Shown: positions 44,278 to 53,300, numbered from the stretch's first letter. The stretch: 64,000 bases of DNA from Methylocystis sp. B8 (GCF_005771425.1 NZ_VBTZ01000009.1:56603-120602), one strand, 5' to 3'. A program made the numbers and translations. Notes: a model not told the origin generated them from the letters alone.

Positions 44278-44427
44278 TTTCGATGAATTGGCATGGCCAA
44301 CCGCATGACTCGCACCTTGCGCTTCGCCTTTTGAAAGGTTCTAATGAATATGGCGGCGAAACAAGAAGAACGATCCCTTGGGGGCGGCGTCATTCCGCTC
44401 GGCTCAAAAAACAGAACAGGACAGCCG

Positions 44428-44691
44428 ATGTCGTCAGAGCGTTCGCAAAATCTGCAAGATACATTTTTGAATTTCGTCCGGAAGAATAAAGTCCCGCTTA
44501 CCATCTTCCTCGTCAATGGCGTCAAGCTCCAGGGCATCGTCACCTGGTTTGACAATTTTTGCCTATTGCTGCGGCGAGACGGACACTCTCAGCTCGTCTA
44601 CAAGCACGCCATCTCGACGATCATGCCTGGACACCCCATACAAATGTTTGAGCCGGGCGATGAAGAAGCGCAGGTCGACAAGCAGCGGTAG
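44428..44691 (+). CDS. hfq: RNA chaperone Hfq
   Basis: 87 residues, an Sm-like hexameric RNA chaperone that pairs small RNAs with mRNAs. Sm1 motif: [29 protein letters not shown] with [14 protein letters not shown]; Sm2 motif: [10 protein letters not shown]. The short acidic tail is typical of Alphaproteobacteria. The ATG at 44428 has AGGA six bases upstream. A second in-frame ATG at 44344 also has a good AAAGG site and would add 28 residues not usual in Hfq. hflX begins five bases after the stop. Confidence 0.96.
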   Translation: MSSERSQNLQDTFLNFVRKNKVPLTIFLVNGVKLQGIVTWFDNFCLLLRRDGHSQLVYKHAISTIMPGHPIQMFEPGDEEAQVDKQR

Positions 44692-44696
44692 GGCTA

Positions 44697-46079
44697 TTGA
44701 GGGTCGATAGGCAAGCAAGGAACGGCGCGACGCGGAAAAGCGGCGGCGAGACGCGCGCATTAGTTATTGGCCCCTATCTGGCCCAGGCTGGCGCGGCGCG
44801 CGAGAGAGACTCCGCGGCGCGCCTCGCGGAGGCCGTGGGGCTCGCGCAGGCGATCGATCTCGATGTCGTCGGCCAATCGGCCATATCGCTCAACGAGGTC
44901 CGGCCGGCAAGCTATCTTGGAAAGGGCAAGGTCGAGGAGATCGCCGAGATCGTCAGGGCGAAAGACGCCGCGCTTGTCAGCATGGACTGCCAGCTTTCGC
45001 CCGTGCAGCAGCGTAATCTCGAAAAGGCGTGGGACGCCAAGGTCATCGACAGGACCGGGCTCATCCTCGAAATTTTCGGAGAGCGCGCCCGCACCAAGGA
45101 GGGCGCGCTGCAGGTCGAGCTTGCGCATCTGGCCTATCAGAAGTCGCGGCTCGTGCGCTCCTGGACCCATCTTGAACGCCAGCGCGGCGGCTTTGGCTTT
45201 CTCGGCGGACCCGGCGAAACTCAGATCGAGACCGACCGGCGCCTGATCGAGGAGCGGATGCGGCGCATCGAACACGATCTCGACAAGGTGAAGCGGACCC
45301 GCGCATTGCATCGCAAGACGCGGCGCGAGGTCCCTTATCCCGTAGTTGCGCTCGTCGGCTACACAAACGCAGGAAAGTCGACGCTTTTCAATCGGCTGAC
45401 ACGCGCCGAAGTGCTCGCGCGGGACATGCTCTTCGCGACCCTCGATCCCACGCTGCGCCAGATCAAACTGCCGCATGGCGCGCGAATCCTACTTTCCGAC
45501 ACGGTGGGCTTCATCTCGGATCTTCCGACGATGCTCGTCTCCGCCTTCCGGGCGACGCTCGAGGAAGTCACCCTCGCCGACGTGGTTCTCCACATTCGCG
45601 ACGTTTCGCACGAAGACTGGGAAGCGCAAGCGAAGGACGTCTCGGCAATCCTCGGTGAACTCGGTCTGAAAGGCGAAGCCGAGGGCCGTATCCTCGAGGT
45701 GTGGAACAAGATTGACGCGCTCGATCCAGAGCGGCTGTCGGCGCTTCAAGCCGCAGCACGGGGGATCGCGGCTGACCGCCGTCCCACGCTGGTGTCGGCC
45801 TTGACCGCGCAGGGGCTCGACGAACTGCTGGTGCGGGTCGAAGCGACGCTCGCGGCCGGCCGCATTCGGTTTGAACTCGATTTGGACGCTGCTGACGGCG
45901 AGGGGCTCGCCTGGCTTCACGCCCATACCGAGGTGCTCGAACGCGACGTGCTGCCGCAAGGCGGCGTCCACCTTGTCGTTCGCGTCGATCCCGAGCGTTC
46001 GGACGGTCTCGCGAGACGCTTTCCGCAAGCTGAAAGAGTGCGTGAAACGGGAGCATGGCGCCGACGAGCCGCGTCGTAG
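44697..46079 (+). CDS. hflX: GTPase HflX
   Basis: 460 residues, a ribosome-associated GTPase that splits or rescues stalled ribosomes. The N-terminal HflX domain has SYLGKGKVEEIAEIV and NLEKAWDAKVIDRTGLILEIF, then a Gly-rich GGFGFLGGPGETQIETDRR linker. The G domain has G1 GYTNAGKSTLFN, G3 DTVGFI and G4 NKID. It starts at a TTG five bases after hfq, an arrangement typical of the hfq-hflX operon. The C-terminus (about 370-460) is the family's additional domain. Confidence 0.95.
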   Translation: MRVDRQARNGATRKSGGETRALVIGPYLAQAGAARERDSAARLAEAVGLAQAIDLDVVGQSAISLNEVRPASYLGKGKVEEIAEIVRAKDAALVSMDCQLSPVQQRNLEKAWDAKVIDRTGLILEIFGERARTKEGALQVELAHLAYQKSRLVRSWTHLERQRGGFGFLGGPGETQIETDRRLIEERMRRIEHDLDKVKRTRALHRKTRREVPYPVVALVGYTNAGKSTLFNRLTRAEVLARDMLFATLDPTLRQIKLPHGARILLSDTVGFISDLPTMLVSAFRATLEEVTLADVVLHIRDVSHEDWEAQAKDVSAILGELGLKGEAEGRILEVWNKIDALDPERLSALQAAARGIAADRRPTLVSALTAQGLDELLVRVEATLAAGRIRFELDLDAADGEGLAWLHAHTEVLERDVLPQGGVHLVVRVDPERSDGLARRFPQAERVRETGAWRRRAAS

Positions 46080-46098
46080 TCGAGGCGCCGCAAACCCG

Positions 46099-46920
46099 TC
46101 AGCGCAGCTTGCGCTCGGAGCCTTTTGCCTCAACCCACAACGACTCCATCTCGTCGAGTGACGCAGCTTCAGGTGAACGCCCCGCCTCGGCGAGGCGTTG
46201 CTCGATATGGCGGAAGCGCCGCTCGAATTTGGCGTTGGCGCGGCGCAGCGCCTGTTCGGGATCGACCTTTGCATGACGCGCAAGATTGGCGACGACGAAC
46301 AATAAATCGCCGATTTCCTCTTCGAGCGCCGGCGAAGCCTGCGCGCCGGGAAGGGCGAGTTCCGCGGCGACTTCCTCGGTTTCTTCGCGAATCTTATTGA
46401 GGACCTGTTGCGCGTCGTCCCAGTCGAAACCAACTTTCGACGCCTTTTGTTGAAGCTTTAGCGCGCGTGTCAGCGCGGGTAGGGCGAGCGGCACGCCCTC
46501 GAGCAGGCTCTCCGGCTGGGGCCCCTTCTTCGCCGCCTGTTCGCGCGCTTTAATCTCGCTCCACTGCGCCGTCACACCGTCGGCGTCGAGCGACTGGCCG
46601 TCGCCAAACACGTGTGGATGCCGGCGTATAAGCTTGTCGCAGATCGCGTCGACGACGTCAGGGAATGCGAAGGCGCTCAGCTCCTGCGCCATCCGAGCAT
46701 GGAACACGACCTGCAGCAGGAGATCGCCCAATTCATCCTTGAGATCGGCAAGGTCGTCGCGCTCGATGGCGTCGGCGACTTCATACGCCTCTTCGATCGT
46801 ATAGGGCGCGATCGAAGCGAAATCCTGTTCGAGATCCCAGGGGCAGCCGCTGCCCAGCGTGCGTAGCGCCGCCATGATTTCAATCAGCCGGGCGATGTCG
46901 CCGCGCGGTGGGGCCGACAT
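46099..46920 (-). CDS. mazG: Nucleoside triphosphate pyrophosphohydrolase MazG
   Basis: 273 residues, with two MazG domains that hydrolyse NTPs to NMP and pyrophosphate and limit aberrant nucleotides. Domain one (about 15-120) has GCPWDLEQDFASIAPYTIEEAYEV and DELGDLLLQVVFHA; domain two (about 160-250) has VGFDWDDAQQVLNKIREETEEV and EEEIGDLLFVVANLARH. The EExxE...ExxD metal-binding acids are intact in both. The ATG at 46920 has GGGGAAG just upstream. Convergent with hflX, 19 bases away. Confidence 0.95.
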   Translation of the reverse strand: MSAPPRGDIARLIEIMAALRTLGSGCPWDLEQDFASIAPYTIEEAYEVADAIERDDLADLKDELGDLLLQVVFHARMAQELSAFAFPDVVDAICDKLIRRHPHVFGDGQSLDADGVTAQWSEIKAREQAAKKGPQPESLLEGVPLALPALTRALKLQQKASKVGFDWDDAQQVLNKIREETEEVAAELALPGAQASPALEEEIGDLLFVVANLARHAKVDPEQALRRANAKFERRFRHIEQRLAEAGRSPEAASLDEMESLWVEAKGSERKLR

Positions 46921-46930
46921 GAGCTTCCCC

Positions 46931-46970
46931 AAAGAAAAGCGCCGCGGCCCTCTAAAGAGGATCGCGGCGC
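46931..46970 (-). terminator. Rho-independent terminator of the double cold-shock gene
   Basis: On the minus strand GCGCCGCG pairs with CGCGGCGC, with an inner CCTCT/AGAGG stem, followed by TTTTCTTT. It lies 21 bases after the cold-shock gene stop. Confidence 0.85.
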
Positions 46971-46991
46971 GAAAGATTATCTAAACGCGGC

Positions 46992-47657
46992 TCAATCCAG
47001 GCTGATGGACAGCGCTTCTCGGCCTTTCGCCGTATCGACAACCTGCATCGTCACCGGTTGGCCTTCGGCAAGCCGGTTCACGCCGGACGGAGCAAGGATC
47101 GAAATGTGCACGAACACGTCCTTGCCGCCATCGTTCGACTGGACAAAGCCGAAGCCCTTGGTCTCGTCGAACCATTTGACCTTGCCGGAAACCGGCACTG
47201 CGGTCGACGGATCGGGCGCCTGACGACGGGGCCGGGGGCTGTCAAAGCCGCCACCACCGGTGCGCGGCGGCGGCGCGCGCTCGGCGGCGCCGGCCAGATC
47301 GACCTCGAGAATGCGCGCCACCTGCTGGCCTTTCACCGAGCTCGTGACCTGCACCTGCAATTTTGCGCCGGGCGGCAATGAGTCATATCCCGCCGCCTGA
47401 ACGGCCCCGATATGGAGGAAGGCGTCGCCGGTGCCATTGGCGAGTTCTACGAAGCCAAAGCCCTTGTCGGGCTTGAACCACTTCACGATGGCGTCGACGG
47501 CAGGCTCATTCGACATTGGCGGCGGCGCGTCAGGAAAACCGCCGCCTCCAAACTGCGAACGCGGCGGCCGGCTCGGCCGCGGGGCGTCATAACCAAACGG
47601 GGCGTCGTCATCGAATCCGCGTTTGCGGGGGCCCCGAAAATCTCTACCTTTGCTCAT
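46992..47657 (-). CDS. Double cold-shock-domain protein with Gly/Pro/Arg-rich linkers
   Basis: 221 residues. A basic, disordered N-terminus (about 1-52, rich in Arg, Gly and Pro) leads to cold-shock domain one (about 54-120, IVKWFKPDKGFGFVELANG and AFLHIGAV). A Gly/Pro/Arg linker (about 122-155) leads to domain two (about 157-221, KVKWFDETKGFGFVQSNDG and VFVHISIL). The low-complexity arms and second-domain placement differ from the two-domain protein at 8997, so this is a distinct paralogue. Probably binds RNA. It has its own long upstream region and terminator. Confidence 0.9.
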   Translation of the reverse strand: MSKGRDFRGPRKRGFDDDAPFGYDAPRPSRPPRSQFGGGGFPDAPPPMSNEPAVDAIVKWFKPDKGFGFVELANGTGDAFLHIGAVQAAGYDSLPPGAKLQVQVTSSVKGQQVARILEVDLAGAAERAPPPRTGGGGFDSPRPRRQAPDPSTAVPVSGKVKWFDETKGFGFVQSNDGGKDVFVHISILAPSGVNRLAEGQPVTMQVVDTAKGREALSISLD

Positions 47658-48162
47658 GTTTACCTGCTCGTCTCCGCCAAAAACGGCAAGACCGCTATGC
47701 CAACCTTGTGCGCCCAGGCGCTCCCGTTCGCGTCGCGAAAACGCGCGCGTTCGAAAACGACGATGATGTGCCTCTTGAATGCCATATAGTCCCGCGCAGC
47801 GAGCCTTTTACCAGAACTTCGGCCCGGAAGGCCAGCGAATTCCATGGCCTGATCCAAAAATCCAAATAGTCGCCATGGTTTGACAGCTGCCGCGGACGCG
47901 CGGAATGTTTGCGTTTGCAGCATCTTAGATGAAGCGTGCATGGGAATTTTGACGCCTTTTGAGATTTCGCGCCCGTCGCATTGTCAACGCAAAGCGTCAC
48001 TGTGAAAACCGCGAGGCCTGCAGCTTATGGGGGTATGGGGAATACCGGCGTGTATCTCGAAAGCCTTTCCAACGATAGGAGCGTAGCCCGAGAGTCCCAT
48101 CCGCGATTCGCATAATCGATATTATGGAACCTCATTATATGCCCATATGCCGGCCCTGACTT
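47658..48162. other. 505-base spacer upstream of the cold-shock gene
   Basis: Probably the 5' leader and promoter of the minus-strand cold-shock gene, plus the 3' region of the MBL gene. Cold-shock genes often have long structured leaders. A minus-strand open frame ends at 47660, immediately before the cold-shock ribosome binding site (CAGG), but no convincing start site supports it. No tRNA or known RNA family was recognised here. Confidence 0.4.
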
Positions 48163-48957
48163 TCAGACTTCCAGCAGCATTCCATCGAATGCCGGCGTGA
48201 CATTTTCCGGCAGCATCGCGGCGAGCGCATCATAGTCCAGATCGACATGCAGATCCGTCAGCACGGCCCGCTTCGGTTTGAAGTGCGCGATGATATCCAG
48301 CGCCTGACTGACGGAGAGATGCGTGCCATGCCGCTGATGACGTAGCGCGTCGATGATCCAGAGATCGAGCCCTTCGAGATATTGCGCGCTCTCCGGCGGA
48401 ATGGCGTGAAGATCGGGCGTATAGGCCACATTGTCGAAGCGAAAGCCGAGCGCGTCCATGTCGCCATGGTCGAGGCGAAAAGGCGTCGCGACGATCGCGC
48501 CGCCGGGTCCGTCGACCGTCACATCGCGCCCCAGATGCAGCCGATGTTCGGTCATCAGCGGCGGATAGAAGCTGCCGGGCGGCGTCTTGAAGATGTAGTC
48601 GAACTTCGTCGCGAAGGATCGCGACGTCGGCTCGTCCATATAGGCTGGAATGCGTCGTCCGCTCATAATGACCAGGCCGCGCACGTCGTCGACGCCATGG
48701 GTGTGATCAGCGTGCGGATGGGTGTAGAGGATCGCATCGAGCCGCTTGACATCAGCGTCGATGAGCTGTTCGCGCAGATCTGGACCTGTGTCCACAAGCA
48801 CCTGCGTCGCCGCATCGGCCGGCCCGCGCGAAACGAGAATAGAGCAGCGACGGCGCCGGTTCTTCGGATTGTCCGGATTACACTTCCCCCAACCCTGCCC
48901 GACGCGCGGCACGCCACCTGACGAGCTGCAACCGAGAATCCTGATCCTAAGGCTCAC
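48163..48957 (-). CDS. MBL-fold metallo-hydrolase (PhnP-like)
   Basis: 264 residues. Metallo-beta-lactamase fold with the metal-binding THPHADHTHG motif near residue 80, a preceding LVDTGPDLREQL strand-loop, and later His/Asp ligands in RLDHGDMD and the C-terminal TDLHVDLDY. It starts ILGCSSSGGVPRVGQGWGKC, the phosphoribosyl cyclic phosphodiesterase (PhnP)-like subgroup common in Alphaproteobacteria, whose usual substrate is not established. The GTG start overlaps the TGA of tatD (GTGA), so it is co-translated with it. Confidence 0.9.
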   Translation of the reverse strand: MSLRIRILGCSSSGGVPRVGQGWGKCNPDNPKNRRRRCSILVSRGPADAATQVLVDTGPDLREQLIDADVKRLDAILYTHPHADHTHGVDDVRGLVIMSGRRIPAYMDEPTSRSFATKFDYIFKTPPGSFYPPLMTEHRLHLGRDVTVDGPGGAIVATPFRLDHGDMDALGFRFDNVAYTPDLHAIPPESAQYLEGLDLWIIDALRHQRHGTHLSVSQALDIIAHFKPKRAVLTDLHVDLDYDALAAMLPENVTPAFDGMLLEV

Positions 48958-49745
48958 GCGGCGGCGTCCAGAGGCGGCATTTTGGAAAAGAGCCGCAGCG
49001 CGTTTTCGGTTGTGGCGATCGCCAACTCGGCGGCGCTGATCCCCTTGATCTCAGCGAGCGCGCGCGCCGTGTCGACGACGAAGGCCGGCTCATTGCGCTT
49101 GCCGCGATGGGGCGTTGGCGCAAGGAAAGGCGCGTCGGTTTCGACCAGCATCCGCTCCAGCGGCACGTCGCGAGCGATCTCGCGCAGATACTCGGCGTTC
49201 TTGAAGGTCACGACGCCGGAAAAAGAAATATAGAGACCGAGCTCAAGCGCCGTTTGGGCGAGCGCCGGGCCGCTCGTGAAGCAATGGAGCAGGGCGGGGA
49301 AAGCCCCCTTCCCCATTTCGTCTTTCAGAATGGCGGCGCAGTCCTCGTCGGCATCACGGGTGTGGATGACGAGCGGCAATCCTGTTTCGCGGGCGGCTTG
49401 GACGTGAATGCGGAAAATGCGCTGCGCCACGTCGCGCGGCGCATGGTCATAGTGATAATCGAGACCTGCTTCCCCCAATCCAACGCATTTTGGGTGCTGC
49501 GACAGAGTGACGAGCGTTTTAACCGTCGGCTCGGCTTCCTCATGCGAATGGTGTGGATGCGTTCCTACGGTGCAGAAGACGTCCGGATAGGCCTCCGCAA
49601 TCGCCTTCACTCGATCGAAGCGCGACAGATGCGTCGAGATCGTGATCATCCTGCCGACGCCGCGCGCTTTGGCGCGCGCGATCGTCTCCGCGAGTTCGGG
49701 CGCGAAATCGGGAAAATCCAGGTGGCAATGGGTGTCGATGAGCAT
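48954..49745 (-). CDS. TatD-family metal-dependent hydrolase
   Basis: 263 residues, a TIM-barrel metal-dependent nuclease/hydrolase. The metal ligands are visible: MLIDTHCHLDFPDF at the start, GEAGLDYHYD, LVIHTRDAD, LLHCFTSG and ETDAPFLAP near the end. Members (TatD, YcfH, YjjV) have DNase or tRNA-related roles; this one resembles the YcfH type. The ATG at 49743-49745 gives the usual start; a 43-residue upstream extension is poor. In many Alphaproteobacteria tatD and the MBL gene directly follow metG; here metG is about 4 kb away. Confidence 0.92.
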   Translation of the reverse strand: MLIDTHCHLDFPDFAPELAETIARAKARGVGRMITISTHLSRFDRVKAIAEAYPDVFCTVGTHPHHSHEEAEPTVKTLVTLSQHPKCVGLGEAGLDYHYDHAPRDVAQRIFRIHVQAARETGLPLVIHTRDADEDCAAILKDEMGKGAFPALLHCFTSGPALAQTALELGLYISFSGVVTFKNAEYLREIARDVPLERMLVETDAPFLAPTPHRGKRNEPAFVVDTARALAEIKGISAAELAIATTENALRLFSKMPPLDAAA

Positions 49746-50047
49746 CAGGTTCAGTCGGGAAGGAGCATTATCTTGATTGTCCAAGCACAGCACAGTCGTT
49801 CGTCGGCGGCTCCAAGCTTTCGATGACGCGCTTGAGCCAACGCCGCAATATGGCTCTGCGGCGGGAAAACACAAATATTTAGCCCCGGCTCCTTCGCGGC
49901 TAAGAAACGAGGCGCTATATTTTTGGCCATGCGGAGCTATCAGTTAGCCCCTTGGACGAAGCTCGCCGCGAAGCGGTCGCGCCTCAAGCTTGCCGCGAAT
50001 CGCGTCAAAAGCTCGGCCGGAGCGTACGCAGACCGAAGAGGACATCG

Positions 50048-50314
50048 TTGACGCAGTCTTCCGCGCAAGGCGGCGATGGCCGCCAGCTGGCGACGATCAA
50101 GGACGTGACCGATATTCTCGGAGATGTCGACGACGCGACGCTGTCGGCGATCATGGATTTGCGCCCGACGATCGCCGATGTCGAAGAAGCGTCGATGTGG
50201 ATGTCGGGCGACCGGGACGTCTTCGGCGCCGGCGCGCCGCTTAAGGATGTCGCGGGAGAAATCATCTCGCTTCTCGGCGGCGACGATGATGAGAATCTTC
50301 CGCCCACGATATGA
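50048..50314 (+). CDS. Small conserved hypothetical protein upstream of capA
   Basis: 88 residues from a TTG with GAGG seven bases upstream. It is acidic and helix-rich: LATIKDVTDILGDVDDATLSAIMDLRPTIADVEEASMWM, then GDRDVFGAGAPLKDVAGEIISLLGGDDDE. No signal peptide or membrane helix. Its stop overlaps the CapA-like start (ATGA), so the two are translationally coupled. I do not recognise a function. An upstream start at 49952 would add a basic stretch with no homology. Confidence 0.65.
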   Translation: MTQSSAQGGDGRQLATIKDVTDILGDVDDATLSAIMDLRPTIADVEEASMWMSGDRDVFGAGAPLKDVAGEIISLLGGDDDENLPPTI

Positions 50315-51456
50315 GGGTCGGCGCGCCGCCACGCCGAGACGGCGCGCAGATCATCAAGCTCTTCCTCTGCGGTGACGTCATGATCGGCCGGGGCGTCGAT
50401 CAGATCCTTCCCTCGCCCTGCCCGCCCAAGCTCTATGAGGAATATGTTTCGTCGGCCGAAGGATATGTCCGCTTGGCCGAAGCGGCGTCCGGGCCGATAC
50501 CGCGGCGCGTCGATCTTTCCTACATCTGGGGCGACGCGCTCGCTGAGCTTCGCGACCGCGCGCCTGACGCTCGCATCATCAATCTCGAAACAAGCGTGAC
50601 GCGCAGCGAGACCGCCGAACACAAGGCGATCAATTATCGCGTCAGTCCGCAGAACGCAGAATGTCTACGCGTCGCCGAAATCGATTGTTGTTCGCTCGCG
50701 AACAATCATGTTCTCGATTGGGGGCCGACCGGCCTCTTTGAGACGCTCGACACGCTTGCGCGTCTGGGCATTTCTGTCGCCGGCGCGGGATGCACGATCG
50801 ACGAGGCGCGGCGACCAGCCATCCTGGACATCCCTCAAAAGGGACGTGTGGTCGTTGTGTCCTTCGCCCTGCCCGACAGCGGGACGCCCCTCGACTGGGC
50901 GGCGACGCGCGCTGCTCCGGGAGTCAATCTTCTGCCTGACCTTTCCGCGGAAAACATCGACTTGGCCTGCGAGTTGGCGAGACGCGCTGCACTGCCCGGC
51001 GACATTCTGGTGATTTCGATCCACTGGGGCTCGAACTGGAGCTATCACGTTTCAAACGCCCAACAACAGTTCGCGCATCGGCTGATCGAAGAGGCCGGCG
51101 CCGCCATCATTCACGGACATTCGTCGCACCATCCGAAGGGGCTTGAGGTCTATCGCAACCGTTTGGTCCTTTATGGCTGCGGAGACTTCCTGAACGACTA
51201 TGAAGGCATCAGCGGGTATGAAAGCTATCGCGGCGATCTTTCGCTGATGTATTTCGCGGAAATCGATGCGGCGACCGGCGATCTCATCCGACTTCGAGTG
51301 GTCCCACTGCATATGCGCCGCTTGCGCCTCGAACGCGCGTCGACAGCCGACGCCGAATGGCTCGCGCATACGCTCGATCGCGAAAGCGCGCCGTTCGGCG
51401 TTCGCGTGCGTCACGCGGATGGGACGCTGTCAGCCTCCTGGTCCGACGGCGAATAA
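50311..51456 (+). CDS. CapA-family protein
   Basis: 381 residues, the PGA_cap/CapA metallophosphatase-like domain found in poly-gamma-glutamate synthesis and other polysaccharide loci: LFLCGDVMIGRGVDQIL near residue 18, IINLETSVTRSE, CSLANNHVLDWG, LVISIHWGSNWSY, and IIHGHSSHHPKGLEVY, together providing the His/Asp/Asn ligand set. No signal peptide or membrane helix is visible, so it is likely cytosolic. It is not accompanied by capB or capC, so poly-gamma-glutamate production cannot be inferred. Confidence 0.87.
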   Translation: MRVGAPPRRDGAQIIKLFLCGDVMIGRGVDQILPSPCPPKLYEEYVSSAEGYVRLAEAASGPIPRRVDLSYIWGDALAELRDRAPDARIINLETSVTRSETAEHKAINYRVSPQNAECLRVAEIDCCSLANNHVLDWGPTGLFETLDTLARLGISVAGAGCTIDEARRPAILDIPQKGRVVVVSFALPDSGTPLDWAATRAAPGVNLLPDLSAENIDLACELARRAALPGDILVISIHWGSNWSYHVSNAQQQFAHRLIEEAGAAIIHGHSSHHPKGLEVYRNRLVLYGCGDFLNDYEGISGYESYRGDLSLMYFAEIDAATGDLIRLRVVPLHMRRLRLERASTADAEWLAHTLDRESAPFGVRVRHADGTLSASWSDGE

Positions 51457-51529
51457 CGCCGCAACGCTCGTGACTGGCGGCGCGCCAATTCCCATCTCTA
51501 TTCGTCAACAGACAAGCGGAGCTTAATCG

Positions 51530-51898
51530 ATGGCCATCATCCTCAATCACACAATCGTGCCGGCGCGCGACAATGACGCGGCGGCGCGCTGGTTCGCGCA
51601 CATTTTTGGTTTGCGCTACGGCGGCTCCAAGGGCCATTTCGCGCCGGTGAAGATCAACAGCGAACTAACCCTGCTATTCGATAAGGATGAAGGCTTCGGG
51701 TCCAGCCACTATGCGTTCCACGTTACCGACAAAGAATTTGACGAGATATTCGGACGCGTGAAGGACGAAGGCATAGCCTTTGGAAGCGCTCCCGGCCGGT
51801 TTACGGACGGGCAGCTCAATGACTGGAACGGCGGCCGAGGCGTCTATTTCAAAAGTCCCGATGGCCATGTGCTCGAGCTGATGACCGCGCCGCAGTAG
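51530..51898 (+). CDS. VOC-family (glyoxalase-like) protein
   Basis: 122 residues with the two beta-alpha-beta-beta-beta modules of the vicinal-oxygen-chelate fold: ILNHTIVPARDNDAAARWFAHIFGL (His near residue 6), then SSHYAFHVTDKEFDEIFGRV, and a closing GVYFKSPDGHVLELMT with the Glu ligand. A metal-binding His/Glu set is plausible. Substrate unknown. It lies between capA and a convergent methyltransferase gene. Confidence 0.87.
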   Translation: MAIILNHTIVPARDNDAAARWFAHIFGLRYGGSKGHFAPVKINSELTLLFDKDEGFGSSHYAFHVTDKEFDEIFGRVKDEGIAFGSAPGRFTDGQLNDWNGGRGVYFKSPDGHVLELMTAPQ

Positions 51899-51904
51899 CG
51901 CTCG

Positions 51905-52714
51905 CTACGCCGCCCGCGCCTCGTAAAGAATCGCCTGCATCGGCAGGCGCATGGGATTTTGGCCGAGCTCTTCCGTAAGCCTTTCCGCTAGCGCTTCGAC
52001 AATCGTCTCGGCGCGCACGCCGCCGCGTTCGCGGAGCTGCTCAAAGAGCGGACTGCCGAAAACGAGTCCCTTGGCGAAATCCACCGGATTAGCCACGTCC
52101 TTGACGCGCGACTGAACGGAAACGGTGATGTCCATAAAACCGGCGTCGATCAGCGATTCTTTGATCGGGTCGATCTCGGCGCATGAAAATGGCGCTCTCA
52201 AAAATTGTGGCGGATCGTCGGGAAAGAAGCGCTCGATCACCTCCAGCCCTAATCGGGAGAAAGGATTGTAGCGCGGCGAATCCCAGACGCTGAAGAGATA
52301 GCGGCCGCCCCGTCGCAGCGCGCGGCGCGCCTCGCGATGCGCGTCCGCCTTATCGGGGAAGAACATCAGCCCGAACTGACAGATGATCGCGTCGAAAGCC
52401 CCATCTGCGAAAGGCAAAGCCGTCGCATTGGCCGGCCGGAACGTCACCTGTTCTTCAGCACTGAATTTCGACTTCGCCACTTCGAGCATCGGCTCATTGA
52501 GGTCAGTCGCGGTCAGTCGCGCCTGCGGGCCGAGCGCATCGCGCAGCTTGCGTGTGACGATTCCCGTGCCGGCCGCCGTTTCGAGCACATCGGTCGGAGC
52601 GCTCTCGGCGACACGACGCGCAATGTCCGCTGCGTAATCATCAAAGATTACCGGGCCGAGGCTGCGGTCGTAGTGAGTGGGAATATCGCCGACGAAGCGC
52701 GCAGCGTCGCTCAT
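51905..52714 (-). CDS. Class I SAM-dependent methyltransferase (UbiE-like)
   Basis: 269 residues. Rossmann-like core with motif I VLETAAGTGIVTRKL, motif II-like ARLTATDLNEPMLEVA, ANATALPFADGAFDAIICQFGLMFF and the post-motif EARRALRRGGRYLFSVWD. This resembles the Methyltransf_11/25 group near UbiE and MenG, but it is not the core ubiE gene by sequence. The ATG at 52712-52714 gives the usual length. Convergent with the VOC gene, six bases apart. Substrate unknown. Confidence 0.88.
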   Translation of the reverse strand: MSDAARFVGDIPTHYDRSLGPVIFDDYAADIARRVAESAPTDVLETAAGTGIVTRKLRDALGPQARLTATDLNEPMLEVAKSKFSAEEQVTFRPANATALPFADGAFDAIICQFGLMFFPDKADAHREARRALRRGGRYLFSVWDSPRYNPFSRLGLEVIERFFPDDPPQFLRAPFSCAEIDPIKESLIDAGFMDITVSVQSRVKDVANPVDFAKGLVFGSPLFEQLRERGGVRAETIVEALAERLTEELGQNPMRLPMQAILYEARAA

Positions 52715-52808
52715 CACAATGTCAGTCTCGAAGCGGAAGACAACAACTCGCCGCACGACGCGTCCCTGCTCTCGGGTTCGGGCGTCGGCGGCGCGCTGTT
52801 TAGTCGCT

Positions 52809-53300
52809 TTATTGCTGTGCCGGCTGTTCGGCCGCAGGCTCCTCCGGAGCGGCCGCCTTCGGCTTGGGTTTAGCCTTGGGCTTGGGCTTGGGCTTCGGCT
52901 TTGGCGCGGGCTCCGCAGCCGCCGGATCAGGCGCAGCCACGGGCGTGGCTGCTGGCGCGGGCGCCGGAGCTGGAGGCGGCGCTTCGGTGACCGCGGGAGC
53001 CGGCGCGGGCGCGGGCGCGCGCTCCACAGGGGGAGTCTCGACGACTGCCGGCTGCTCGGCCGGAGGCGCTTCAGGCCCCGGTGTCGCCGCCGTGTCGGGT
53101 TGTGCGGGCTCCGATTCGACTGGCGTCGCCGTCGCTTCGCTCGGCGCCGCCTCTTCCGTTGGAGCCGCCGGTTTGAAGCGGCCCTCGATCGCGGCCTTGA
53201 GATTGGCGACGCCTTCGGTCGGCGCGGCGTAGATGCCCAGTCCAAAGCCGATCGCGCCGAAGATGACCGCCGTCAGGATTGTTGAAATGCCACGCGCCAT
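52809..53300 (-). CDS. Pro/Ala/Lys-rich protein with N-terminal membrane anchor
   Basis: 163 residues. One hydrophobic segment (about 6-26, ISTILTAVIFGAIGFGLGIYA) is followed by a short polar part (VANLKAAIEGRFKP) and an extended low-complexity region of Pro, Ala, Glu and Thr (about 45-125) that ends in tandem PK repeats (KPKPKPKPKAKPKPKA) and a Glu/Pro-rich tail. Composition recalls TonB-like or periplasm-spanning linkers, but no C-terminal domain is present. It may be a periplasm-facing anchored protein of unknown role. Base composition is skewed by the repeat. Confidence 0.65.
   Translation of the reverse strand: MARGISTILTAVIFGAIGFGLGIYAAPTEGVANLKAAIEGRFKPAAPTEEAAPSEATATPVESEPAQPDTAATPGPEAPPAEQPAVVETPPVERAPAPAPAPAVTEAPPPAPAPAPAATPVAAPDPAAAEPAPKPKPKPKPKAKPKPKAAAPEEPAAEQPAQQ

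Noticed and set aside
47660..47941. Minus-strand open frame ending just before the cold-shock gene
   Set aside because: Could be a leader peptide, but no ribosome binding site or recognisable protein; likely the untranslated leader.
52715..53245. Long minus-strand extension of the methyltransferase frame
   Set aside because: Arg/Pro-rich shadow of the Pro/Ala-rich gene; the methyltransferase starts at 52714.
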